Shown: positions 42,551 to 51,217 of the stretch, piece after piece
How positions within the stretch are numbered: position 1 is the stretch's first letter
Layout: each line of letters opens with the position of its first letter
Origin: Undibacterium parvum
GTDB taxonomy: Bacteria > Pseudomonadota > Gammaproteobacteria > Burkholderiales > Burkholderiaceae_D
Reading direction: 5' to 3'
Length of the DNA: 64,000 nt
Assembly (NCBI RefSeq): GCF_003955735.1
Contig: NZ_CP034464.1
Coordinates: 3,472,001 to 3,536,000 of the forward strand
Notes under the pieces: model-generated
What the model was told of the DNA's origin: nothing
Seen by the model: the letters and a program-made list of their open reading frames with translations, nothing else
The model's database searches: none
Translations under genes and position numbers: made by a program

Positions 42551-44248
42551 ATGACAGAATATTCCTGGATCAAATCTTATCCCGAAGGTGTACGTTGGGA
42601 TGCAGCACTTACAGAGACGATGCTGCCGCAATTATTAGATGATGCAGTAAAAAAATGGGCGCAGCGCCCAGCGCTGGAGTTCATGGGGCGGCAAATCAGC
42701 TATCAACAATTGCAGGTCATGGTGAATCAGGCTGCGAAAGGTTTCCAGCTGCTAGGCGTCAAACCCGGGGTGCATGTAGGTCTGTTTTTACCCAATACGC
42801 CGCATTATGTGATTTGCTTTTTCGGCATACTCAGGGCCGGTGGCACCGTGGTCAATTATTCGCCCCTGGATGCGGCTAAAGTGCTGGAGCACAAAATTGG
42901 CGATAGCCAGACCGATCTTCTGGTGACGCTGGACATGAACATGCTGTATCCGCAAATGGCCGCAATGTTAGGGCACACGCGTCTGAAAAAAATCATCGTC
43001 GGCAGTGTTGCCGAGATGTCGCCTGCCCCCGAGGCGGTGCGCGCTAAACTAGCGCAGGCCGGGCAATTGTGCGCCATCCCGGCAGATGCACAGCATCTGA
43101 GTTTTAGCCAGTTATGCGACAACGACGGGCAATTTACAGCGATTGCTGAGAGCGATCCGACACAGACCCTGGCTGTGTTGCAGTACACCGGTGGCACCAC
43201 CGGCTTGCCCAAGGGCGCGATGCTGACGCATGCCAATCTGACTGCGGCCTGCAGCCAGATCATGGAGACCCTTAATTTAAAGCCGCGGGTGCTGGTGGAA
43301 GGTCAGGAGCGGGTGCTAGCCGTATTGCCGCTATTTCATATCTATGCGCTGACCGTGGATATGTTGTTTGGCTTGCGGCTGGGTGCCGAGATCGTCTTGC
43401 ATACGCGCTTTGATGTGGAGGCGGTAGTCAAAGATCTGGCGCATAAAAAAATCACGGTATTCCCCGGAGTACCGACCATGTACAGCGCCATCATTCATTA
43501 TCCGGCGATCAAAGAGTTTGATTTAAGCGCTTTGAAGTTTTGTAATTCTGGCGGTGCGCCGCTGCCGGCCGAAGTCTTGCAGCAATTTCAAACTCTGACC
43601 GGCTGCAGTTTGCTGGAAGGATGGGGCATGACCGAGACCTCGCCCACCGGCACTTTTACCCCGCTGACAGGTGCGCGCAGAGCTGGCTCTTGCGGTTTGC
43701 CTACACCTGGCATACGTTTTAAATTTATCAGTGTCGATGATCCACGTATGACGATGGCACAAGGCGAGCGCGGCGAGATGTGCGTGGCCGGGCCCAATAT
43801 TATGTCGGGTTACTGGAATAAGCCCGAGGCCAATGCTGAGGCGTTTACCGCCGATGGATTTTTCCGCACCGGTGACGTTGGCTATATGGATGAAGATGGC
43901 TACATCTACATCGTCGACCGCACCAAAGACATGCTCTTATGCAGCGGCTATAACGTTTATCCACGCACCATAGAAGAGGCGATTTACGCCCACCCTGCAG
44001 TGGCGGAAGTGAGCGTGATCGGCATCCCCGATAGCTATCGCGGCCAATCGCCGAAAGCCTTCATTAAACTCAAAGACGGCGCAGCCACTTTTAATCTGGA
44101 GCAGCTGAAAGAATTTTTAACTCAGCGCATAGGCAAACATGAAATGCCGCAAGCAATGGAAATCCGCGAGCAGTTACCCAAGACACCGGTAGGCAAATTA
44201 TCCAAGCGCGAATTGTATGAGGATGAGGCCAGAAAGCGCGCACTGTGA
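42551..44248 (+). CDS. AMP-forming acyl-CoA ligase (FadD-like)
   Basis: The 565-residue protein has the adenylate-forming core: P-loop LQYTGGTTGLPKGAMLTHA, the LLEGWGMTETSPTGTF motif, FFRTGDVGYMDEDGYIYIVD, the hinge RTKDMLLCSGYNVYPRTIEE and the catalytic Lys in TPVGKLSKREL. It should activate a medium- or long-chain (or dicarboxylic) acid to acyl-CoA using ATP. With the preceding acyl-CoA dehydrogenase it would form an acid-degradation pair. A terminator separates them, so the pair may be loosely co-regulated. The true substrate cannot be set from sequence. Confidence 0.93.
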   Translation: MTEYSWIKSYPEGVRWDAALTETMLPQLLDDAVKKWAQRPALEFMGRQISYQQLQVMVNQAAKGFQLLGVKPGVHVGLFLPNTPHYVICFFGILRAGGTVVNYSPLDAAKVLEHKIGDSQTDLLVTLDMNMLYPQMAAMLGHTRLKKIIVGSVAEMSPAPEAVRAKLAQAGQLCAIPADAQHLSFSQLCDNDGQFTAIAESDPTQTLAVLQYTGGTTGLPKGAMLTHANLTAACSQIMETLNLKPRVLVEGQERVLAVLPLFHIYALTVDMLFGLRLGAEIVLHTRFDVEAVVKDLAHKKITVFPGVPTMYSAIIHYPAIKEFDLSALKFCNSGGAPLPAEVLQQFQTLTGCSLLEGWGMTETSPTGTFTPLTGARRAGSCGLPTPGIRFKFISVDDPRMTMAQGERGEMCVAGPNIMSGYWNKPEANAEAFTADGFFRTGDVGYMDEDGYIYIVDRTKDMLLCSGYNVYPRTIEEAIYAHPAVAEVSVIGIPDSYRGQSPKAFIKLKDGAATFNLEQLKEFLTQRIGKHEMPQAMEIREQLPKTPVGKLSKRELYEDEARKRAL

Positions 44249-44297
44249 ATTCGTTGAGCCGCTTTTAAAGGTTTTTAAATGGCAGCTGGCCGGATAC

Positions 44298-44354
44298 GCA
44301 GTATCCATGCGGCTTAGCGGGCAGGCGGGCTGGGAAGCCACATGGATATTGCGC
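44298..44354 (-). repeat. Long imperfect palindrome, family A (copy 7)
   Basis: GCAGTATCCATGCGGC pairs with GCCACATGGATATTGCGC. The loop, read on the minus strand, fits the other copies (CCAG..GCCTG..TAAG), so it is inverted. It lies between the ligase gene and the convergent response-regulator gene. Confidence 0.8.
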
Positions 44355-44391
44355 ACTGGCGGCATGCCTTTTTGGGATTAAGCCAAGACGC

Positions 44392-45120
44392 TCAAAAAGG
44401 TAATTCGAAGCGGTAGCCGACGCCGTAGACCGATTGCAGGTAATCACTGTCGGGCAAGCGACTCAGGATTTTCTTGCGGATGTTCTTGATGTGCGAATCT
44501 ATGGTGCGGTCATTGATGTCGCGCTGATCTTCGTGTGCGAAATCGAGTAGTTGCTGGCGTGAGTAGACGCGATCCGGATGGCTGATCAGCTCGCCCAGCA
44601 GACGGAACTCGACTGGGGTTAACGGCAGGGCGGTGGCGTCGATCAGGATACGCATCTGCGCATGGTCAACCACAAAGCGCGGCGTAGCGGGCGAGTTTGC
44701 TGCCATTGCTGCCGGAGTATTCTGCCTACCGGCGTCGGCGCTATGGCGGCGCAGATGGACCTTGGCGCGCGCCACCACTTCACGCGGGCTAAAGGGTTTG
44801 CAGACATAGTCGTCGGCGCCCGATTCCAGTCCCAGTAAACGGTCAATCTCATCGACTTTAGCGGTCAGCATGATGATGGGCAACTGGCTAAATGTCCTGA
44901 CCTGTTTGCACAGTTCCAGACCATCTAGCCCGGGTAACATCAGGTCGAGCAAGAGCAGATCAGGCGCGTCTTGGCGTATCTGCGCCAAGGCGCTGATGCC
45001 GTCGGCCAGACACTCGACCAGATAGCCGCTGGCGACAAAATAATCGGCCAGCAAGGCGGCGATCTTGGGATCGTCTTCGACGATTAGGATGCGGCTAGGT
45101 TTAGTGCTGGAGTTGTCCAT
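44392..45120 (-). CDS. OmpR/BaeR-type response regulator
   Basis: The 242-residue protein has a receiver domain (IVEDDPKIAAL, phospho-Asp in DLLLLDLMLPGLDG, Lys in DYVCKPFSPREVV) and an OmpR/PhoB winged-helix domain (LTPVEFRLLGELISHPDRVY, RTIDSHIKNIRKKI, YGVGYRFE). An Ala/Thr-rich linker separates them. It is paired with the BaeS-like kinase upstream and probably controls efflux or envelope genes. The spacer between the two genes (45121-45217) contains the CGCAAAATCGCCCCAGCGTT repeat. Confidence 0.94.
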   Translation of the reverse strand: MDNSSTKPSRILIVEDDPKIAALLADYFVASGYLVECLADGISALAQIRQDAPDLLLLDLMLPGLDGLELCKQVRTFSQLPIIMLTAKVDEIDRLLGLESGADDYVCKPFSPREVVARAKVHLRRHSADAGRQNTPAAMAANSPATPRFVVDHAQMRILIDATALPLTPVEFRLLGELISHPDRVYSRQQLLDFAHEDQRDINDRTIDSHIKNIRKKILSRLPDSDYLQSVYGVGYRFELPF

Positions 45121-45146
45121 GTGCTTACTCACTTGTCTATGACTTT

Positions 45147-45166
45147 CGCAAAATCGCCCCAGCGTT
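45147..45166 (+). repeat. Second copy of the CGCAAAAYCGCCCCAGCGTT repeat
   Basis: CGCAAAATCGCCCCAGCGTT differs from 13387-13406 by one base. It lies in the 97-base gap between the response-regulator and kinase genes, preceded by GACTTT as the other copy is by GGATTTA. Only one arm of the earlier inverted repeat is preserved. Confidence 0.6.
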
Positions 45167-45217
45167 CTTGTATCCGCCTTGCAGTGCCAAGTACGGTCTT
45201 CGGCGACTCGCCTCTGA

Positions 45218-46792
45218 TTATGGCACTGCCGGCAGGCGAATTACAATTTTTATCCCGCCTAGACTGGAAGGCAGGGCGGCAATTTTTCCGTGATTCGATT
45301 CTACCAGCGCCTTGCAAATCGACAGGCCCAGACCGCTGCCACCGCGCTGGCGGCTACGGTCCTGGTCGGCGCGATACAGGCGCTCGAATAGCCGGGTATG
45401 GCTGCCATCGGGCACGCCGGGTGCGCTGTCCTCTAGCGTCAGCTCTATCAGCGGGCCGTTGCGGCTTAGGCTGCATTGCAGCTGGCCACCGGCATCGGTG
45501 TAACGCAAGCTGTTTTCTAATAAATTGCTGAGCACTTGCGTGAGGCGGCCAGCATCGGCCTTGACGTACAGCGGCTCTGACGGAATCTGGCTGCTCAGCG
45601 TCAGGCTGGCAGCCTGTATCCGTGGGCGGTAACGTTGCAGCGCTTCGCTCATGAGCGCGCACAAATCGATTCTTTGCAACTGAAACGCCAGCTCACCGGC
45701 ATGCGCCAGATTGACCTGATGAATATCGTCGACCAGTTTGCCCAAATGCAGCACTTCTTCATGCAGTGATTTCAAAGCGTCCGCACTGGTCGGGCGAATC
45801 CCATCGATCAGCGCTTCAATCTCGCCGCGTATCACGGTCAGCGGCGTGCGCAGCTCGTGCGAGACGTTGGCCAGCATTTTGCTGCGTTGCGCTTCGTTTT
45901 GCTGCAGGGTTTGTGCCATCGCATTGACATGGCTTGCCAGTTCCCCCAGTTCATCTTGATTGACGATTTCGGCGCGCGCTTCCAGTTGTCCTTGCGAGAT
46001 GCGTCTGGTCACGCTACGCAGCGATGCAACCGGCTTTAGCAGATGGCGCGCCAGCCAGACCGAGAGTAAGACCGAGAGCAAGATCAGAGCACCGGCCAGC
46101 CAGAGTATCTGACGCATCTGCGACAGCAGGAAACCGCTGGCGCTGGTGTGCGCGAGCTGGCGCAAGGGAGCCAGGCTCAAACTAGCGACGTTGCGGCCAT
46201 CGACGACGACGGCTTGGACCCGGCCGGGCGGCGTGTCGCGCGGGCCTATCAGTACGCGGCCATCTTGATCGATCAGCGACAAACGCGGCCCGAAACCCAT
46301 AGGGTCAGGTGCCGGCGGGCGGCCGGGAGGAAATTCTTCGCGCGGTGGGCGATCTTGGCGATCGGGACGATCAGGATGGTCAGGTCGGTCAGGTCGGTCA
46401 GGTCGGTCGGGGCGCTCAGGTCGCTCAGGCCGTTCAGATCGTGCGCGACCTGGCGGCGGCGGTCGCCGTGGCGGGCGCTGGTCTAAAGCATCGCTTACCC
46501 CCGCGCTGGCATCGGCGTTGCTCTGCTGGTCGGGTAAGCGTGCGCGTGCGGCATCGAGCACATCGCGCATGGCCCGGCGATTATCGGCAAACCTGTCGAG
46601 ATTGCCATAGCGACGGTAATCCTCGGCAAACAGCAGACTCACTTCCTGCAGGTGCTCAGCTTCGAGTTGATTCAGGTAGCCGATGAAGCCGCTTTTTAAA
46701 TTCTGGCTGGTGATCCACGCCATGGTGCCGACACTGAGTATCACAATGGCGACGATGGCAAGGGCGATTTTGCGGGCAATGGTCAGACGCAA
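45218..46792 (-). CDS. BaeS-type sensor histidine kinase with a PDR-repeat insert
   Basis: The 524-residue kinase has an N-terminal helix (1-30), a periplasmic domain, a second helix (about 226-247), a HAMP region, the H box ANVSHELRTPLTVIRGE (His312) and an ATPase with NLLENSLRYTDAGG and GGSGLGLSICKAL. Residues about 106-161 form a Pro/Arg/Asp-rich insert with RP, PDR and PDH units in the periplasmic part. It corresponds to 9-bp DNA repeats at 46349-46438 (GGTCAGGTC type). The insert probably varies in length between strains. It pairs with the BaeR-like regulator encoded just beyond. The start at 46792 is preceded by AGGAG. Confidence 0.93.
   Translation of the reverse strand: MRLTIARKIALAIVAIVILSVGTMAWITSQNLKSGFIGYLNQLEAEHLQEVSLLFAEDYRRYGNLDRFADNRRAMRDVLDAARARLPDQQSNADASAGVSDALDQRPPRRPPPPGRARSERPERPERPDRPDRPDRPDHPDRPDRQDRPPREEFPPGRPPAPDPMGFGPRLSLIDQDGRVLIGPRDTPPGRVQAVVVDGRNVASLSLAPLRQLAHTSASGFLLSQMRQILWLAGALILLSVLLSVWLARHLLKPVASLRSVTRRISQGQLEARAEIVNQDELGELASHVNAMAQTLQQNEAQRSKMLANVSHELRTPLTVIRGEIEALIDGIRPTSADALKSLHEEVLHLGKLVDDIHQVNLAHAGELAFQLQRIDLCALMSEALQRYRPRIQAASLTLSSQIPSEPLYVKADAGRLTQVLSNLLENSLRYTDAGGQLQCSLSRNGPLIELTLEDSAPGVPDGSHTRLFERLYRADQDRSRQRGGSGLGLSICKALVESNHGKIAALPSSLGGIKIVIRLPAVP
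46349..46438 (-). repeat. 9-bp tandem repeats inside the BaeS-like kinase gene
   Basis: Copies of GGTCAGGTC-type units (near 46379-46415) and degenerate variants encode a Pro-Asp-Arg repeat in the kinase. The units stay in frame because they are multiples of three. Confidence 0.8.
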
Positions 46793-47168
46793 GCTGTCCT
46801 CCTGTCAAGAGTCAGGGGCAAAGCGAGATCGTGGCAATTGGCACCAATAGGCTGCATGTCTGTGCTCGGTTTTTGTCTTTGCGGGCTTGCCATGTTTGGG
46901 GTTCTTGCATCGGTACGCGTCAATGATGCCCACATTATGCGTTTCAATTATGGAGCAATAATGGATTTCTCTATACAGATTTCGCTGCGCTTGCGGTGAC
47001 CGGCGTGCATGAAACACCAAAAAAAATAGTAGGACAAATTTGTGGAAATAGGCGGTCCTCCATTTTTTCTCCACATTCGGGATTTATTCTGAGGTCTGCT
47101 TTAGTTTCATCGAGGCAAAAAACGCGCTTGAAGATACGCACTATGGGCCAGATTGAAGGAGACCTAAA
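46793..47168. other. Intergenic region between kinase and dihaem protein genes
   Basis: These 376 bases lie between divergent genes. I see no palindrome and no supported gene; a short open frame on the minus strand (46805-47074) has no domain or ribosome-binding support. GAAGGAGACC precedes the next ATG. Confidence 0.5.
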
Positions 47169-48647
47169 ATGAAGACTAGCTTACCAAACCGGCGCACATT
47201 AGCGCTGCCAGCGCTACTGCGCTTACTCGCAGTGGCGGGCGCAACGGCGCTGCCAGCCTATGCTGCTGCGCCCGTTGCGCAGCCCAACGAAGAAGGTGCT
47301 GCTTTGACCTTTAGCAGCACTGGTAGCATAGACACGAATAATCCATTTTTTAAGCCCTTTGGCAATGGCCGCGCTTGCGCCAGTTGCCATCAGGAGAGCC
47401 AGGGCTGGAGCGTCTCGCCTGCCGCATTGCAGGCGAGATTCACGCAAAGCAATGGCAACGACCCCATTTTCAAGCTCAATGATGGTGCCAACTCACCGAA
47501 CGCCACTATCACCAGCCTGGAGCAAAAACGTGCTGCCTATAATTTGTTGCTATCCAAGGGCTTGATACGGGTCGGCTTGGCGATGCCTGCCGCGGCTGAA
47601 TTTACCCTGGTCAAAGTGGAAGACCCGTATGGATACGCCAGTGCCAAAGAATTGTCGCTATTTCGCCGGCCTTTGCCGACCACCAACCTGAAATTTCAAA
47701 ACACCGTGATGTGGGATGCGCGTGAAACCTTGATCGATGCACAATCCAAACTCTGCATTATCGGTAGCCGTCCAGCCAAGTGCTTTGCTCCGGTTGATGT
47801 CGACTTGCTGCATCAATCGAATAGCGCAGTGACCGGGCATGCTCAGGCCGCACAAGGCTTGACTGCAGCCGAACAACGCGCCATCGTTGATTTTGAAAAA
47901 ACCTTATTCACCGCGCAGATCAGCAGCAAAGTTGCCGGTAGCCTCGATGCCGCAGGCGGCAAGGGCGGGCCACTGGCTTTGGCGCAAAACAATTTTTACT
48001 TTGGCATCAATGATGTACAAGAGGGCGATTATCAAACCGGTGCCGCTTTCAATCGCGCTGCCTTTTCCTTGTTCGGTGCCTGGCGTGGTCTGGATGTGCG
48101 TCCGCCACCACCGCCAGCGATCCCGGGGCGGCCAAGACCACCGGCTCCGCCGCCAGTAAGCAGCACCGATCTGGCACGCGCTTCAATTGCGCGTGGAGAG
48201 GCGATTTTCAATAACAAGCCATTTAATATCAGCGGGGTCGGCGGTTTTAATGATGAGTTACGGCGTCCTTTGCAGCGAGGCACTTGTACCAGTTGCCACA
48301 ACACGCCGAATGTTGGCAGCAGTTCGGTGCCGCGCTTGTTTAACACCGGCACCTCCGACGCCCGCTTGCGTACTCCCGATCTGCCCTTGTACACGCTAAA
48401 AAATATCGCCACTGGCGAAGTGGTGCAGACCTCTGATCCGGGTAGCGCGATGCAGACCGGTAAATGGAAGGACATAGGGCGCGTCAAGGTGCCTAGCCTG
48501 AGAGCTCTTGAGGCCCGCTCGCCGTATTTTCACAATGGCTCGGTCAATGATCTGACGGCGCTGGTGAAGTTTTACGATAAGCGTTTTGGCATAGGTTTTA
48601 CGCCGCAAGAGGTCGTCGATCTGACAGAGTTTCTGAAAGTGTTGTAA
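47169..48647 (+). CDS. Dihaem cytochrome c peroxidase / MauG-family protein
   Basis: The 492-residue precursor has a signal peptide (about 1-33). Two haem-binding sites are visible, CASCH (Cys70, Cys73, His74) and CTSCH (Cys373, Cys376, His377). The C-terminal part (VPSLRALEARSPYFHNGSVN) is typical of CcpA/MauG-like enzymes with its Tyr/His/Met ligation region. An insert of Pro and Arg residues (about 318-335, PPPPPAIPGRPRPPAPPP) is not usual for the family. The likely place is the periplasm, and the role is peroxide reduction or protein cofactor oxidation. GAAGGAG precedes the ATG. No obvious partner lies beside it. Confidence 0.9.
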   Translation: MKTSLPNRRTLALPALLRLLAVAGATALPAYAAAPVAQPNEEGAALTFSSTGSIDTNNPFFKPFGNGRACASCHQESQGWSVSPAALQARFTQSNGNDPIFKLNDGANSPNATITSLEQKRAAYNLLLSKGLIRVGLAMPAAAEFTLVKVEDPYGYASAKELSLFRRPLPTTNLKFQNTVMWDARETLIDAQSKLCIIGSRPAKCFAPVDVDLLHQSNSAVTGHAQAAQGLTAAEQRAIVDFEKTLFTAQISSKVAGSLDAAGGKGGPLALAQNNFYFGINDVQEGDYQTGAAFNRAAFSLFGAWRGLDVRPPPPPAIPGRPRPPAPPPVSSTDLARASIARGEAIFNNKPFNISGVGGFNDELRRPLQRGTCTSCHNTPNVGSSSVPRLFNTGTSDARLRTPDLPLYTLKNIATGEVVQTSDPGSAMQTGKWKDIGRVKVPSLRALEARSPYFHNGSVNDLTALVKFYDKRFGIGFTPQEVVDLTEFLKVL

Positions 48648-48670
48648 TTTTTTAGAAAGCGTATGGCCGC

Positions 48671-48733
48671 CCACGCAAGCGCCATGCGCCTGCTGGCGGC
48701 ATCGCCCCGCTAAGGCGCATGGGCTATGCGTGG
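48671..48733 (+). repeat. Long imperfect palindrome, family A (copy 8)
   Basis: CCACGCAAGCGCCATGCGCC pairs with GGCGCATGGGCTATGCGTGG. The right arm supplies the last codons and stop of the PAS-GGDEF-EAL gene (encoding SHA and stop at 48724). It lies between that gene and the convergent peroxidase gene. Confidence 0.75.
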
Positions 48734-51204
48734 CTGGCTTCGCTAGTTTGTCGGGAACAAAAGCTTTGCTGACGGTGCCAGACCAAAATTTCATTAATTG
48801 GCATGGGTTTGGCGACATGATAACCCTGTGCAAAATTGATCCCAAATGTACGAAGCAAATTGAGCGTTTCGATATTTTCGACAAATTCGGCAATAGTGAG
48901 CTTACCCGTCAGGTGAGCGATTTCATTGATGCTACGTACCATGGCACAATCGACTGCATCGGTCGCCATGTCTTTGACAAATTGCCCGTCTATCTTTAAA
49001 TAATCCACAGGCAAATGTTTGAGATAGGCCATGGAAGACATGCCACTGCCAAAATCATCAAGTGAGCTGTGAGCGCCGCGCTGGTGCAACAGTTTAAAAA
49101 ATTCTAATGCAATGTCGATATTTCCGATCGCGGCCGTTTCTGTGATTTCAAACGAGATTTTATTCGCAGGTACATGGCTTTGCTCAAGCGCAGCTGCGAC
49201 GAAATGATGGAAGTCACGATCGCCTACTGTTTTCCCCGACAAATTGATTGCAATAGTCTCTATTTCAGAAATATCATTTTGATGGGCGTTCATCCATTCA
49301 AAAACATGAGTCACTACCCAGCGGTCGACCTGTGCTACCAAACCATAGCGCTCCGCCGCCGGGATAAACGCAGCGGGTGACACAAGTTTGCCGTCGTTCT
49401 CCCTCAAGCGAAGCAATACCTCAAAATGCAATTCTTTTCCGGCATCGGCATCCAATCGTATGATCGGCTGCGCAAAGAGTTCAAATCTATTTTCATCGAT
49501 GCCTTGTTGCAGGCGTGTTGCCCACTGCATTTGATCGTGTTGAGCCAGGACCGCCTTATCCATATCTTCGTAAATATGGACGCGTCCCCGACCTTCATCC
49601 TTGGCCGCAAAACATGCCCCATCGGCAGCCTGCTGTGCTGCTTGCGCAGTCTCCCAGCGACTATCCAAGGGGGCGACACCGATGCTGGCACCAACCCGAA
49701 AAAATTTACCATCTTGCTGAAATCGTATTTGTGCGACCTTATCGCATACCGTTTGCGCAATCCTTTGAGCAATGTTTACGTCGCAGTCTTCCAATAAGAG
49801 GGCAAACTCATCGCCTCCCAGACGCGCTACCGTGTCCTTTGCCCGCACACTTTTCAACAGCAGCTCTGATACTTCTCTCAACAGCGCATCACCCGCGGCG
49901 TGGCCACAGCTATCGTTGACGATCTTAAACTGGTCAAGGTCAATACAACACAAGGCATGGCTAGTACCTGTGGAGATCGATGAATCAAACAGCTCCAACA
50001 GCAAACGATCAAATTCGGCACGGTTGGCTAATCCGGTGAGATGGTCGTGGGTCGCTCGCCGTTCCACCTCTTGTCTTAAGATGCGTTGCCCGGTGACGTC
50101 TCTAAAAACCATCACAACCCCTGTGATGACATTGCCAGAAGTAAAAATGGGGGCCGCAGAATCTTCCACTGCGTATTCGTTACCGTTTCTACTGATTAAT
50201 ACGGTGTCGCGCGCGAGCCCTACAATAGCGCGTTCTTGAAGACAGTGAGCAATCGGATTTTTTGCAGCGAGACGGCTGTGTTGATTAATAATATTGAAAA
50301 CAGTGGTGACCGGTAGACCTATGGCATCGTTCAGTCGCCAGCCCGTTAATTGTTCTGCAATCGGGTTCAGATACTGTATTTTTTCAAATTCATCGGTCGT
50401 GATAACGGCATCACCAATAGAACTGAGCGTGACCCGTGTTCGCTCGTATTCATTGGCTAAAGCAATTTCCAGAGACTTACGTTCGCTGATATCTTTGATG
50501 TAACCATGCCATAAGGTACTGCCATCCGAGCGCGATTCTGGCGTGGCCTGGCCCTCAAGCCAAAGCATGCCACGCTTCGGTAAAATTACACGGTATTGTT
50601 GATGCCATACCGTAAGGTTTTTTGCCGATTCTGCGATTCCTTGGGAGATCGCATCGAGGTCATCCGGATGCACTCGCTTAAACGCCAAGTCAGAATTTCT
50701 TTGAACTTGCAGCGGGCTTAACTCATAAATGTTACGGATGCCCTCGCTGGCATAAGGAAAACGAGAGCTGCCATCGGCGCATAAAAGAAATTGATAAAGT
50801 GCGCCAGGAACTTGCTCGGTTGCCTTCCTGATTCGAAAAAGCTCATCTTCAAGACGTTGACGTTCATTTACCCGGATGACTACACACTCGGTGATTGCCG
50901 CATCAGCTTGATGACGTGTGATTGCATTTAACAGTACCGGTATTTGTTGCCCGTTTTCAGCCTCTAAGTTAATGGCAATTTCTTCGACATGGCCATGAAT
51001 ATGCAGCATCGCCATTACTTGCATGTGAAACATTAATTTGTTGGCCGATGACAGCAGTTGATCAAGAGGCTTACCGGGTAAATTCTCCTGAGGCGTACCT
51101 AGCATTACTGCCAGCGTGCGATTAACCGCGACCAATCGCAAGCTGCTGTCGAAAGAAAAAAACCCGCAGGGGGCATCGTCGACATTGAATGTAGATATGC
51201 TCAT
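48724..51204 (-). CDS. PAS-GGDEF-EAL cyclic-di-GMP enzyme
   Basis: The 826-residue protein has three PAS-like segments (about 8-112, 130-240 and 255-375), a GGDEF domain (about 380-550) and an EAL domain (about 560-810). The GGDEF site reads RLGGDEFALL (463-467) and the inhibitory I-site RxxD (454-457) is intact, so diguanylate cyclase activity is likely. The EAL site reads FEVLLRL (595-597), EVL in place of EAL, while NLSGK, EITET, LDDFGSG and LKIDG are kept, so phosphodiesterase activity remains possible. The end is set inside a palindrome. An RsbQ-like hydrolase gene lies only 13 bases upstream and is probably co-transcribed. Confidence 0.94.
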   Translation of the reverse strand: MSISTFNVDDAPCGFFSFDSSLRLVAVNRTLAVMLGTPQENLPGKPLDQLLSSANKLMFHMQVMAMLHIHGHVEEIAINLEAENGQQIPVLLNAITRHQADAAITECVVIRVNERQRLEDELFRIRKATEQVPGALYQFLLCADGSSRFPYASEGIRNIYELSPLQVQRNSDLAFKRVHPDDLDAISQGIAESAKNLTVWHQQYRVILPKRGMLWLEGQATPESRSDGSTLWHGYIKDISERKSLEIALANEYERTRVTLSSIGDAVITTDEFEKIQYLNPIAEQLTGWRLNDAIGLPVTTVFNIINQHSRLAAKNPIAHCLQERAIVGLARDTVLISRNGNEYAVEDSAAPIFTSGNVITGVVMVFRDVTGQRILRQEVERRATHDHLTGLANRAEFDRLLLELFDSSISTGTSHALCCIDLDQFKIVNDSCGHAAGDALLREVSELLLKSVRAKDTVARLGGDEFALLLEDCDVNIAQRIAQTVCDKVAQIRFQQDGKFFRVGASIGVAPLDSRWETAQAAQQAADGACFAAKDEGRGRVHIYEDMDKAVLAQHDQMQWATRLQQGIDENRFELFAQPIIRLDADAGKELHFEVLLRLRENDGKLVSPAAFIPAAERYGLVAQVDRWVVTHVFEWMNAHQNDISEIETIAINLSGKTVGDRDFHHFVAAALEQSHVPANKISFEITETAAIGNIDIALEFFKLLHQRGAHSSLDDFGSGMSSMAYLKHLPVDYLKIDGQFVKDMATDAVDCAMVRSINEIAHLTGKLTIAEFVENIETLNLLRTFGINFAQGYHVAKPMPINEILVWHRQQSFCSRQTSEASHA

Positions 51205-51217
51205 GAAAAATAAAGCT

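Noticed and set aside
46349..46438. Repeats in the BaeS-like gene as an intergenic satellite
   Set aside because: They lie inside the open kinase frame and encode a matching amino-acid repeat.
46805..47074. Open frame of 89 residues between the kinase and the dihaem protein genes
   Set aside because: No family motif, no clear ribosome-binding site and mixed composition. I treat the region as intergenic.
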